Shown one piece after another: positions 11,138 through 21,599 of a stretch of DNA of 64,000 bases. The stretch comes from Pisolithus tinctorius (Eukaryota; Basidiomycota; Agaricomycetes; Boletales; Pisolithaceae). Location of the stretch: positions 558,001 to 622,000 of the forward strand of contig JANFAH010000010.1 in the NCBI GenBank assembly GCA_024663395.1, read 5' to 3'. The notes beneath the pieces are model-generated. The model was not told the DNA's origin. It searched no databases and saw only the letters and a list, made by a program, of their open reading frames with translations. Made by a program: the position numbers and the translations under genes. Within the stretch, counting starts at the first letter, position 1. Each line of letters begins with the position of its first letter.

Positions 11138-11327
11138 GGACCAGTCTCAACTGGCTTCAGTTTTTTCTGTTTTGTTCTCTATCAGTATATAGTTCCTTTT
11201 GATCCCCTACTTACCTTGTTTTCTTTTCTTGTTTGCTCTCACTTACTTACAAGACCAAAACCAGACACCAGACACTGGACACATAACATTGGCAGAAGAA
11301 AGAACTACAAGACTGCTACACTATGGG

Positions 11328-12387
11328 CTACTTGGCCTCAGCCATGGTTTCATCCTCCCCTCTGGACTCCTCCTCTTTGTCCTTGCTGTGGGTTTTCAAC
11401 CATTTGGCCTCCTTGTGCAACTCATCAGAGTTGAACTCAGATGAGTCTGAGTCTGGGGGTGTGACTGACATCCCATATCCATAGGACTTGTCAAGTAATG
11501 ACTCAAGAGCATTGGCAATCCAGCCCAAGTTCTTGACCACAGTTTCATGAAGTTCGAACAGGCTGGCCAAGTTGTTGGCAATCAGCCCTGTCACATCAAT
11601 AAGGTGCTCAAGCTTGTCTTCCAAGCCCGAGTACCTTTCTGTGCTGGCCTCCCTCTGCCCACTTCTGCTGGCCTTGGGCTCATCAAGGTTCAGGACCTTG
11701 GTCAGCCTCGCACTCATCTTCACCTGCTTCTGTTTGCTGGGCCCAGCCTCAGCATTCTCCTTGTTGATTTTCCTCTTCTTTCCTTTGTCTGATCTCCCAA
11801 TGGCCTTGGGACTGGCCTCAGTGTCTTTCCCATCCCTGGGCCAACAGCACTTGCCTTTTGACTGATTGCATCACACACAGGCGACATGCTTCTTGTTACC
11901 ATCTATGACAAATTCACAAACAGTTTTGGCCCAGGCACAGCAGGTACAACTAAAAGTGTTGTCAAGGGAGTATGCACAAGGTTAAAAAGGTCACTCACCC
12001 AGGGTCCATGACCACCTTCTTGACCTCACCAGTCTCACTACCACCAGCCCCAGCCTTGGCCTTGCACTTTTGCTTGGCCTCCTTTTCCTCCTCAGCTCTG
12101 CACTTCTCCTCCTCCTTGCATGCCCTCTCCTCTTTGGCCTCCCATGCTGCTCTCTTGGCTTCAGCCTTCTCCCTCTCTGCTCTCTTGGCCTCAAGCCAAG
12201 CCTGCTCCTCCTGCCAGGCTTGCTCAGCCACCTTTTGCCTTTTCCTCTCCTTTGCCTTCACCCTCATCACCTCCTCTTCATCATCAGTGTCATACCTGAT
12301 GTTGTCATCAGGGACTTGGGCCCAGTCAATGATGACTTGGCCTTTGTTGTTGTTATTGGCAGTGACAATTGGTCTTGAGTTGGACAT
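11328..12387 (-). pseudogene. Antisense Zn2Cys6-type gene carried by GypB
   Basis: Convergent to pol, between its stop and the 3' LTR. Start ATG at 12387 (MSNSRPIVTANNNNKGQ). Exon 1 has an acidic stretch (YDTDDEEEV) and a long charged Ala/Glu/Lys/Arg helix of about 75 residues, likely a coiled coil. A 49-bp intron, 11998-11950 (GTGAGT to TTTTAG), joins phase 2 to exon 2. Across the junction lies CX2CX6CX12CX2CX6C: CTCCAWAKTVCEF, then HVACV-stop-CNQSKGKC. This is the spacing of the fungal binuclear zinc cluster that binds DNA. A leucine-rich segment (LEDKLEHLIDVTGLIANNLA) and an acidic tail follow, with the stop at 11328. Length is about 337 codons. The single lesion is TGA 11873-11871 at an expected CGA arginine. 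Its role in the element, such as control of its own transcription, is inference. Confidence 0.8.
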
Positions 12388-12525
12388 GATGGTTAGGATG
12401 AGAAAGAAAGATGCAAAGGGCTTAGCGGGCCACAAGTATCAATTTTTCAAACTCAGTCAAAGTTTCAGACTCAGCCTGCCACTCTTGCAGGGGTTGCATG
12501 GGTTCAACCCCTAAGAGGGGGATAC

Positions 12526-13049
12526 TGTCATAGCCATGCCTCAACCCCAGCTGGACTCAGCCTCGCATTCATCCAGTCCAGCCTTGGCCTCACCTGTCCC
12601 CTATCCCCAGATGTCCTAGCATGGTGAACACTGCTTTGCAGTGTCTGTCACTTCGGTTAGTTCCTGCCTGGTCTTGTCCCTGGTCCACTCTGTCCTGGTC
12701 TCTGTCATCTTAGTCATATCTTACTAATAACTGTCTTACCAATCACCATAGCAATCTTTGCAAGACTGGCATTACCAGTCTCCATACTATAGATACTCTA
12801 GTATATAAACTCGTAGATACTTGGCCTGTACTCCTCAGTCTGAAATCAACAAAGTTAATTCTGATAACCCCATCTCGGCCTCAGACTCAGACTGAGACCC
12901 ACACAAGGGAATAGTGCTGTACCCTCAGTCGCTAAGTCCAAACAGTCCACCCATCTGTATCCTCATCTCTTCTCTTAATCCTGACCCCTCAGCCTTGTGC
13001 CCACTTTGGTCTCTGGTCTGGTCTCAACCTGGACTTCCCAAACTTGACA
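12526..13049 (+). repeat. GypB 3' LTR
   Basis: 524 bp, the same length as the 5' copy, TGTCATAGCC to ACTTGACA, preceded by AAGAGGGGGATAC. It differs from the 5' LTR at dozens of sites, many as paired CA/TG alternatives. Confidence 0.93.
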
Positions 13050-13260
13050 CCTTCTCATGTAGCTTGTGAGTGAGAGGCAGGCTGACATAACACAATTATT
13101 AGAATACCTGTCCACAATTATCAAGTATGTATAACATATGCCATGTACAATTGCCCACTGACTTCTCTTTAGGTATAAAATCCTTAACTCTGCTGCTTCA
13201 GTGCCTCTTCCCAACTTTAATGTGCTGTCACAACCCCATTATGACCACTTCAGCTAACCC
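13050..13260 (+). pseudogene. Continuation of the gene split by GypB
   Basis: After the TSD the broken gene resumes in frame: LM-stop-LVSERQADITQLLEYLST, then IIK at a donor GTATGT (about 13125). A roughly 50-bp intron ends CTCTTTAG near 13172. The next exon reads YKILNSAASVPLPNFNVLSQ and fades at a stop near 13255. Joining 5505 to 13055 restores the reading frame, which supports one interrupted gene. Confidence 0.5.
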
Positions 13261-14220
13261 ATTTTCATAAGCATTTAGGCTGAAGTTTTTCTCCAAATCA
13301 TCCAAGCTAAAAGCCACTCAGACCAGGTCATCCCCAGGACATCTGGCCATGTCCCAGGGCTGTTAACAGTTTGCAGGACCTGGGATGTCCCATAATCCCA
13401 GCCCATTGGTAATATATTTTGGGCTGTCCCATGACTGCCTTAGGTGTCAGGGGTCCTCAGCTCAAAAAAGTGCAGTTCATATTCACATTGAAATGCCACT
13501 TCTGATCAGAAAAACATACATAGCTGTCATGATCATCCAGGATGATGAGCACACCTGTCAAAGTGGGGGGATATGTGAGAGTCACTGCCATTCCAAAACC
13601 ATGTAATACAACTTATGTATTATGCACAGATTTGAAGAATACTGGGCAATCAGTGTGTTTGTGTGTGGTGTCATTTCCAGACTCATACAATGCCTATGGC
13701 AGTGAGAATTGCATTATTGTAATGAATGTTAATGGATTCAACACCTCCTGCGAGTGCCTATGTATGTATGTAAGTTCCCTGTTTTACTGCAAGAGTGCTC
13801 CTTACTAAGATCATACATACTAGATGCATCTCAGCCCCCCTCTCTGAAGGCCAGTAGAATGTCCCATAATAGCTTCAGAGGCCACTGTGGGATGTCCCAT
13901 GATGGCTTCAGAGGCTACTGTGGGACATCCCACTCCCCTCTCTGGAGACCAATGGGATGTCCCATGATAGCTTTGAAGGCTGCAAGCATGTCAGTCAATC
14001 CCCTTTGGAGACCCATTAAGTCTATTTATTTCAACAGGTTTACAGTATATACCTATGAGATCTCAATGGGTTGGGTACACCCAGCTGCTGCCATGGAAAG
14101 TGTTTTCTCCAGTACTATGCCTAGGGACACTGGGGCAGCCATTGATTTCTCCTGGCATGGTGCTGGCAGTCCATTAGAGATTTACAGCTTTGAGATGGCC
14201 AATAAACCATTGACCATTGT
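13260..14220. other. Unassigned decayed sequence with TGTCCCAT repeats
   Basis: No gene model is supportable. The stretch contains at least six degenerate copies of a motif like GGGATGTCCCATGATGGCTT (near 13382, 13420, 13857, 13890, 13921 and 13952), the later four about 30-40 bp apart. The segment CAGTCAATCCC...GAGACCCATTAAGTCT near 13990 is a diverged relative of the left end of the Z repeats at 33313 and 48632. Confidence 0.5.
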
Positions 14221-14229
14221 GTGCATTTC

Positions 14230-15640
14230 GCATTTTTGACACAAGCAGATCATTGTAAACAAAAGGAAGAACAATCTGGTGTGTTGACAGAGTGGAAGAT
14301 AGTGGAAAATTTGCAGAAGACCTGGAATATGGCATGCAGAGAAGCTTACTATGAGGCAATGTGCTTGTGGAAGGGGGAAAGCAATCTCACAAAACAGGAG
14401 CAAAGGTGGATGTGGTGGGCAAAGCCAAAGCTAGGAAAGCTGGAGTCACAGGCTCTGAAGCCAGGGCCTGTGTGAGGTGAAGGTAATGAGGGAAGCAAGG
14501 GAAATGGGGAGGTCACTGGCAGCAAGGATGAGCAGAGTGTCAAGGGCACCAAGAGTGATGGCAAGAGTGCAATATCACTAAGATAATGTTGCTTGGCATT
14601 GCTTGGTCACTAATGTACCTGTTTCAATGATGGTTCAAGTGGTGCAGCATCCATGATAAGTCATCAATTCTTGTGCAAGCTAATTGCAAAAATACAGTGT
14701 TCAAATTTTCCTTCATTTTCTTTATACTATGTGCTCAAGTATATACTGAAGTCATCCTACCAGCTGATCTTAATAAAACATTGTTGCTGTGAATACAGAG
14801 GTGACCAAAAACTTGGTGGCTCAAGTGCTGGTAAATGACTGTATGTATGTTTTATAGATTATCTTTGCAATACCAATGTCATTATGATTCTTGCATCTTC
14901 ATCCTCATGCACTAGGAGTACATTAGTACACATGAAGAAGCCTATGAGAAGTTGCTCCAGTATGAATCAGATATTGCAGCAAGACAGAGGTTCATGGAAG
15001 TGTTGGGCAGAGGCATCCAGGAAAGTCATATGAAGTTTGCCATGTAACTGTATCATACAGTGGATAACCTTCACTGAGCCAGTTGATGAAAATGGGGCAC
15101 TTCCTGTGGTAGCTGCTACACCAAGGGTTGCCTTAATCTTATTCTAGTTTCCCTCTCATGCATTGTTGGTTTTTTTTTTAAAAATAAGCAAGTGTGATTT
15201 CCTTGCACTCAGACATGTATGTGGTTTTGAACCTATGAGCTGGCTCCAGGCATCAATGACAGACTGCTGTGGAAGGCAAGGTTCAGTGATGTTTTTTGAT
15301 TATTCTGAACTTGACCTTGGCAGATGTGCAGTGTCATGTAAGCTTGAGTTGCCCCTTCTTTGACATGTCAACTATCAAAGTGGCAGTCAGATACAGAACA
15401 AGGAACTTCTGGTTGATGTAGAGCCAAATGACAAGGTGGATGTCATTGATAGGGTTGCCATCTGGGGGATTAGAACTAACTCCCTGAGTGATGGGTTGGA
15501 ACTTTTCCAATCCTGCATTTGTCCACCATTTCAATCTCTGATGAAATTTGCATTCACATGCTTCAGTTTTCTACCTTACAGCTGTTTGCAAAATGATGTG
15601 GAAAATCTGTTTGACAATCAGACTGTTCAGATATAGCTGG
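14230..15640 (+). pseudogene. Gene debris with EEAYEKLLQYE motif
   Basis: A highly broken plus-strand coding relic. Segments include WKIVENLQKTWNMACREAYY and KQEQRWMWWAKPK at 14290-14460. After an acceptor (TGCACTAG, near 14910) comes an exon with STHEEAYEKLLQYE, AARQRFMEVLGRGIQ and ESHMKFAM at 14920-15045. The later piece FDMSTIKVAVRYRT (15358-15400) also matches the copy at 33030. Three degenerate copies of this exon occur in the window (here, about 32855 and about 48700). Function unknown. Confidence 0.45.
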
Positions 15641-15725
15641 GATAGGACCCCAGAAGTACCTTAGTGGGTAGCTACTGTCTGTTACTGTAGTACACTAAGA
15701 ATCAAACATACTGAACATTGCCTAC

Positions 15726-16783
15726 ATGCCCTCTCGCATGGTATCCATTGACCTCAAGTCTCGTATTCCTGTCCTTCACCAAAATGGCTATAGCACCAAG
15801 CAAATCTGTAGTATTCTAGGCATCAAGAAAACACTCATTTACAAAACTCTCAGACTTCACACCAAGTATGGTGTTGTGTACAACCCAAACACTTATTCCC
15901 ATACCATCAGTTGTCATTGCATTCTCAGCCTTGAAGACATCACATTTATCCTTGCTGTTGTTCAACATCACAGCACAATCTACCTAGATGAGCTTTGAGA
16001 GGAGCTCTGGCTCAAGTGTCAAGTTTGTATCACTCCATCTACACTTTCTTGAACTCTTCAGGGCCTCCACATCACTTGGAAGGTCATCTCCACATCTGCC
16101 TCTGAGAGGAATGAGGAGTTGCACATGCTCTATATGAATCACATTGCAGCAGAAGCACCAGATCCGAATATGCTCATCTTCATTGACAAAGTTTCCAAGG
16201 ACAAGTGTACCTCCACTTGCCTGCATGGGTGAACAGTCAGAGGTCTATGTTGCCAAGTCAGGAGGTACTTCGTACATGGAACGTGCTACTCTATTCTCCC
16301 TGCCATCATGCTTGATGGCATCATCACATATGATATCATCAAGAGTGCTGTTGATGGAGTGTGATTTCTGCAATTTCTGAAGGAGCATGTCATAAGTGAT
16401 TCATCTTCAAGCTGGTACATGCTAATCTATCCAACAGATGCCTTTCACCAACCCATATCCTGGCCCCTGCAGCATTATTATTATGGACAACTGCTGCATT
16501 CACCATGGTGAGGAAATTTGCAAGTTAGTTGAAGATATGCATCATATGTGACTATCAATCAATTGATATTTCTTTTGCTGACATCTCACAGTCTGCAAGT
16601 TGATCTATCTCCTGCCATACTCACCAGACTACAACCCCATCAAGCAAGCATTTTCTATGATCAAGGCATACTTGTGTCACCACTCAGACAACTTATCAAT
16701 GATGGTGATTGTTCACACATGTCAAAGTATTACACCTGAAAAGGCTGAGGGTTATTTCCACACATCTGGGTACATAGTGTAGT
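15726..16783 (+). pseudogene. Decayed Tc1/mariner-type DDE transposase
   Basis: Starts MPSRMVSIDLKSRIPV at ATG 15726 with a helix-turn-helix (GYSTKQICSILGIKKTLIYK). The catalytic part includes PNMLIFIDKVSKDK (first Asp), RRYFVHGTCYSILPAIMLDG, TYDIIKSAVDG, SIIIMDNCCIHH (second Asp) and LLPYSPDYNPIKQAF, matching fungal DDE_3/Tc1 transposases. Stops include TGA at 15996-15998 and others where Arg (CGA) or Trp (TGG) is expected. A frame change occurs near 16400-16450. A likely intron lies between the second Asp block and the PYSPDYNP block, about 16530-16590, ending CTCACAG. I found no clear terminal repeats, so this is a remnant. Confidence 0.8.
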
Positions 16784-16909
16784 GACTGTATAGCTGTGTC
16801 TGAGTAGATTCCCCCTTCAATTACCAGTTGATTTTGTGTGTGGTTTCAATGTAGTATGAATGTGAAAAATGGCCTCTGGGCCAACATAGGCATTACATGA
16901 AGCAAGGTA

Positions 16910-18482
16910 CAGTGAGGGACAAAAGCGTTGCAATGTTTGTGAGGTGTGACTTGTTGCTGATGTAGCTCAGGCTATTCTGCACAGATAATCATGATACCTA
17001 TACCATTGGAAAGGGGTGACTATAAGCTTTCCAGAGCACTAAGGTTCAGTCCAAACAAAGCAATACATGCTTAGATACACCCTATTCTTTCCAAAAGGTG
17101 CATTGCAATGCTTTTGTCCCTGACTGGTGAAATCATGAAATGTGACCTTTTGATGGGATTGAGGGCATGGAGGATGGGAAAAAATGATTACATAATAAAC
17201 CACATGATTGTCCAGATGATTTGTCAGCATGTAAACAATGACAAACATTGGACTTGTACCATTAATCCTCCCTCTTTTACCACAACTCATGAAATCATCT
17301 CTCTAGCTCACATGGTCATTTTCTCAAGGAATTCTTATCAAATACTGGTGGCCACCACAGTGCCATCAGTATGACATGCTCTCAGAGCCATCAGTCCCTT
17401 AAAAAACCTGCTGTCAGTCATTTCCTGGACTGTTTCCCCCACCATGCCTGATGTGATCTGGGACTAATCAGTACTTGGAAGGCTGAAAATGTTATGGAGG
17501 TCAATCTGGCACTTCAGAACATGATGTACAAACCAGTCCCCTCTCAACCAATGCATTTCTGGCACAGGAACACTGATATGGAGGTTGGGGTGAGACAAAA
17601 CCTCCTTGTGCTCTGAGCACCATAAGAGGGTTCACTAGATCTTGCTCTGATCTGAACTGTAGATGACTGGGGAAGGATTATTTGGTCATATGTGACCAAG
17701 GGCAATATTCAGGGCCAGATGGAAGCACAGGATTCTGCTCCATGGTAGTTCAGTAGCATATCCTTCTGATGATGCCCAGGGATAAAGAGGATTTTGTCTT
17801 GCCCTAACTTCCATACCACTGTCCCTGTGCCAGAAATGCATTGGTTGAGAGGGGACTGGTTTGTACATCATGTTCTGAAGTGCCAGATTGACCTCCATAA
17901 CATTTTCAGCCTTCCAAGTACTGATTAGTCCCAGATCACATCAGGCATGGTGGGGGAAACAGTCCAGGAAATGACTGACAGCAGGTTTTTTAAGGGACTG
18001 ATGGCTCTGAGAGCATGTCATACTGATGGCACTGTGGTGGCCACCAGTATTTGATAAGAATTCCTTGAGAAAATGACCATGTGAGCTAGAGAGATGATTT
18101 CATGAGTTGTGGTAAAAGAGGGAGGATTAATGGTACAAGTCCAATGTTTGTCATTGTTTACATGCTGACAAATCATCTGGACAATCATGTGGTTTATTAT
18201 GTAATCATTTTTTCCCATCCTCCATGCCCTCAATCCCATCAAAAGGTCACATTTCATGATTTCACCAGTCAGGGACAAAAGCATTGCAATGCACCTTTTG
18301 GAAAGAATAGGGTGTATCTAAGCATGTATTGCTTTGTTTGGACTGAACCTTAGTGCTCTGGAAAGCTTATAGTCACCCCTTTCCAATGGTATAGGTATCA
18401 TGATTATCTGTGCAGAATAGCCTGAGCTACATCAGCAACAAGTCACACCTCACAAACATTGCAACGCTTTTGTCCCTCACTG
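16910..18482. mobile_element. PAL1: giant palindrome of Tc1-like ends
   Basis: Two inverted arms of 659 bp, 16910-17568 and 17824-18482, look identical by eye and share the same length. A 255-bp centre separates them. The outer ends read CAGTGAGGGAC and are flanked by TA on both sides (16908-16909, 18483-18484), as expected for a Tc1/mariner insertion. About 217 bp inside each end is an inverted copy of the terminal motif (left arm, ending 17126). Beyond the 659-bp limit the arms stay recognisably similar for about 40 bp but are clearly diverged. No intact transposase is encoded; mirrored ORFs in the two arms are the same sequence. It lies 9 bp beyond the stop codon of the minus-strand gene ending at 18493. 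Confidence 0.88.
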
Positions 18483-18492
18483 TATGTAGGCA

Positions 18493-18705
18493 TTATGTAG
18501 AAAAAACATTGTCCTCTGATTCCTCCCCAGTCTCATCAACAACAAAACCCTGGGGCACAGGTAACCACTGATCTTGACTCTCACAGTGATAATAAAGGTC
18601 ATAGTTGAGCAGGGCTGGCTTGCTACCATCATCATCAGAGATGCTGTGAAACAACACCCACCACCGTCCTTCCTGGTGGGTGGGGATGAGGCTTGGCCCA
18701 CTTGC
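18493..18705 (-). pseudogene. 3' end of the minus-strand split gene
   Basis: Reading leftward from the solo LTR, the gene resumes with SGPSLIPTHQEGRWW or the overlapping frame GQASSPPTRKDGGG. It then runs open to the natural end: ISDDDGSKPALLNYDLYY, CESQDQWLPVPQGFV, VDETGEESEDNVFST and stop TAA at 18495-18493. A one-base slip seems to separate the frame that joins the upstream exon from the frame that ends the gene. PAL1 begins 9 bp downstream. Confidence 0.5.
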
Positions 18706-19156
18706 TGTTATGTTTCACCCCTGTCTTTTCCCTTTCACTGTATGTTTACTTCATGTTTGATTCCATTGGACACTTTTCCTTTTTGAGCCATCTTCTCTCT
18801 GATCTGACAGCTCCTTATTTCCACCACTAGCATTATGACCTCTTTACATGCTTGGGACATGTGTTGTCATTGTTCAACCAATGATGTGGTTACCTCAGTA
18901 CATGCAGATGCCTCATGGTCCGTTACTTTGTAGTATTTAGCCTGGCTGGCTCAAGTCCTGGAAACCCAGACTTGAGCTGCTCAATTATACACAGTGTTCC
19001 TCAGAACTTTGCCCTCAGTGTCCCTAATAAGGACCACTTTTACCGGTGTTGCCTAAATCCTTTGTCATTTATGAAGGTTACTGCAGCCATTGCTCAGTAG
19101 AAACCTTAGACTGCATTTGAGTTCTCCCTATGTCTTGACTTCGGTCAAGCATAACA
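18706..19156 (+). repeat. Solo LTR of the GypC family
   Basis: 451 bp, the same length as the GypC LTRs, TGTTATGTTTCACCCC to CAAGCATAACA. The target duplication is nearly intact: CTTGC at 18701-18705 and CTCGC at 19157-19161. It interrupts the minus-strand gene and supplies a new in-frame end (VLCLTEVKT, stop at 19128) to the truncated exon. Confidence 0.9.
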
Positions 19157-20290
19157 CTCGCTCATTGCCTGACAATGCCCCAGTGTTGCTACACTTCCTC
19201 TTCACATCAGGACCATTCCACCAAAGTAAACTTCCCTTCTTGAGATGAATGATGTCACCAGTGGTGATACCAGCCCTAGCAAGTGTCTGGTCATTGATAT
19301 CCATGAGGATGTCAGGCCCGATCAACTGCAGTTCAAGTTCCCATTCATAGAGGGTGGCATTGTGAACACTGAGGTTCATTTCAGTGTAACAAAGAAAGTG
19401 GGAGCAATGAGATGGAGATGGGACAGGTGGTGAAATGGGAGGATCCTGTGGCACATGTGTGGGTGTCGCAGGAGGTGGAACTGGAGAAGTGTGGGCACTA
19501 GATACACTGGGTAACAAGAGGCCAGAGTTTGCAAGCATCTGAAGAAGGAGAACACCAGTAATAGAGTTGGTATCAATATTTTGTGACACCTGGGTTTGCA
19601 CTTTGCAGGCTGGATGCAAAAATGGCACTTTGTTTCTCCAATTGAAAGACTTGAGGTTTGGGGGAACCAACAATGTAGCTTGCCCTTCATCCTACAGATA
19701 GTTTAGGGATAGAATGTTCATGAGTAGTGAAGGACTTACCAATGCACAGCACCAGTCCAGTACCATTGCAGGTGAAAGGGGGATTGGCCCCACTGGCCTG
19801 ATGTAAGTCATTCCCTCATCATTCTCATTCTTGTACCAGCTCAGGAGTTTCATGCACCACTGGGCAAGACACATATCAAGGTCTGAATGTTTCTGCTTTC
19901 CACTATCCTCACCAGACAAATTGCTCTCATCTCCAGAGCCATCGATAGTCAGAAGTTTCTCCACATGTTTCATATTGATGTAGATCTTTGTTGGGCCAGG
20001 GTGAACACTACAAATCCTCTTGACCATATCCTTGTTTGACTTTGTTATTGACATTGATCACATTACTGACAGCTTGGCTAAGGTAAAGCATGGTTAGCAC
20101 AGATTTACAGAGTGAGAAATGACTTACCTCCACACTTTGGGTGGTACAAACTTGAAGGGAAGATGTTTACTGCTTGAGACCCTATATTGTCCTTGACCAT
20201 GCTTGTCCAGTACATGCTGTAGAAAATTGAGGTAGTTAGTATCATTGATATCAAAAGTAAGCACTTTTGTCTCCATGGTCACTTTTGGCA
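19157..20290 (-). pseudogene. Minus-strand gene body between LTR-Y2 and the solo LTR
   Basis: Exon 1 contains METKVLTFDINDTNYLNF and ends KFVPPKVW. The upstream frame is open across the Y2 insertion point (KGKTVPKVT), so the start may be further upstream. Intron 1 is 20127-20078 (GTAAGT to CCTTAG), although the frame after it needs a one-base correction. Exon 2 (20054-19738) has PTKIYINMKHVEKLL and AMVLDWCCAL. Intron 2 runs from 19737 to about 19690 (GTAAGT to CTGTAG) and joins in frame to exon 3: DEGQATLLVPPNLKSF, a Pro-rich spacer, and GPDILMDINDQTLARAGITT followed by GDIIHLKKGSLLWWNGP, which resembles a SAM-like fold. The function is unknown. Two LTR insertions and a frame slip make it inactive. 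Confidence 0.55.
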
Positions 20291-20791
20291 CAGTCTGTCA
20301 TGGCCATGACACCAGCATAAGCCCCTAACACCTACTCCGCCCTCCTCCGACATGTTCCTGCGCTTCTCCACCCTCTTCCGATATGTTCCCATGCTTCTCC
20401 GCCCTCCTCCGACATGTTCCCATGCTCCTCCGACCCTCCTGACACATCTCCACACCTCTCTGAGGTCCCCTGTCCATGTTCTGACCAACTCTGCTCAACT
20501 CCACCCTAAGGTTGGTCATGTGGGTTGTCGGACTCGTGGCCCTGCATTCTAGATAGGGTTCTGCTGTCACACACCAAAGGTGTTGTGGACATGGTTACAG
20601 CTGACTCTGCCTAACTCGTTGACAAGTTGTGCACAATGCCCATGCATGCAGATGAAGACTAAAGGCCCCATGCATAGAAAGACTGTTGGATGTGAACAGT
20701 CATCCTTCACACAAGAACAAGTCATCAGTGCTAAAGAGAAAAGAGGAAGCAAGTTAAGCGCACATTAAAAGTTTTTAGCACCCATGTACGG

Positions 20792-21256
20792 TGTAGGAAT
20801 AGGTAAAATAGATATACCTATTATTAGTAATTGTCAGTAATGATGGGTGAGTAAAATGCTTGACCCAAGAGGGAGGTTCTCTCTGGAGAAATGAAGTGTA
20901 GTAAAAATGTAAAAATGCGAACTAGAAGAGAAAACTTAGCTCTGCCTGTCTAATAACTGTTGCCAGTCCTCCTGGCACTCTGGGTACTCCCCAAAGTAAT
21001 AATTCTAACTTTGAACTCTGGCTGAAATGTGAGACTAATTCACCCTGCTACTGAGGGCCTGTGACATGTATTTGTTGTTATGGTAAACTGAACTCATGTG
21101 AACACAGCACACATGCTTAGTCAGCAATGCAGCTGCTCACCACCAAGTCCAGGGGTACAAACACAAAAACAAAGGCAAGAAACAAAACAAGTCCTTCCAC
21201 CCCTAAACTCCTGACCAAGACAGATTCTCCTAGGGAACTCGAACTCATTCCCTACA
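20792..21256 (-). repeat. K 3' LTR (left copy)
   Basis: 465 bp, plus-strand termini TGTAGGAATAGG and CATTCCCTACA. It differs from the right copy at nine positions by my alignment; eight lie in CpG-type contexts. Confidence 0.93.
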
Positions 21257-21599
21257 TCCGAGGGGTGGTTTAGAATTCGACCATCCTTGGTTGCTCTCCT
21301 CCTCGCACGAACATCCTCATCCTCACATCTGCTTCCCTCGACCTCACCACATATCCTCATGCCCTTCAAACACAACTCTTCGCCCCTAACCCCCTCACTA
21401 CTCGAACATGACCCCCTTCCTTCCCAAAACATGCTCCTGATCTTGCTGAACAACCCTCTTCATCCTCAAAACCTTTCACCCTCGAACACAACCCTTCCCG
21501 CCTACAGAGCACCACCTGGCCTCTTGAACACACATCCTGCCTCTCGAACACTCCCCTCAAGGCCCAAACCTTGAACCAAAGGACGACAGAGATAATCTC

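Larger units (their letters stand above)
5506..13049 (+). mobile_element. GypB: complete but decayed Ty3/gypsy chromovirus
   Basis: A 7,544-bp element bounded by two 524-bp LTRs (TGTCATAG to ACTTGACA) and by a perfect 5-bp target duplication, CCTTC, at 5501-5505 and 13050-13054. It inserted in an exon of a plus-strand gene. The order is 5' LTR, primer site, gag, pol (protease, reverse transcriptase, RNase H, integrase, chromodomain), an antisense Zn2Cys6-type gene, PPT-like AAGAGGGGGATAC, and 3' LTR. The LTRs have many differences, often CA in one against TG in the other at the same site, which indicates CpG decay after insertion. The element cannot be autonomous: it has five TGA stops in gag-pol and altered integrase residues. 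A solo LTR of this family lies at 57343-59717. Confidence 0.95.

Noticed and set aside
12070..12514. Plus-strand Leu/Ser-rich frames over 11972-12514
   Set aside because: Shadow of the antisense charged coiled-coil exon, whose intron and zinc cluster make it the real coding strand.
17108..18284. Identical 88-codon open frames on opposite strands at 17108-17374 and 18018-18284
   Set aside because: They are the two arms of PAL1, the same DNA read twice, with no recognised domain; not independent genes.
16880..18510. GGCATTA-like similarity flanking PAL1 as a longer target duplication
   Set aside because: Similarity is weak and not at the element edge; TA flanks explain the insertion.
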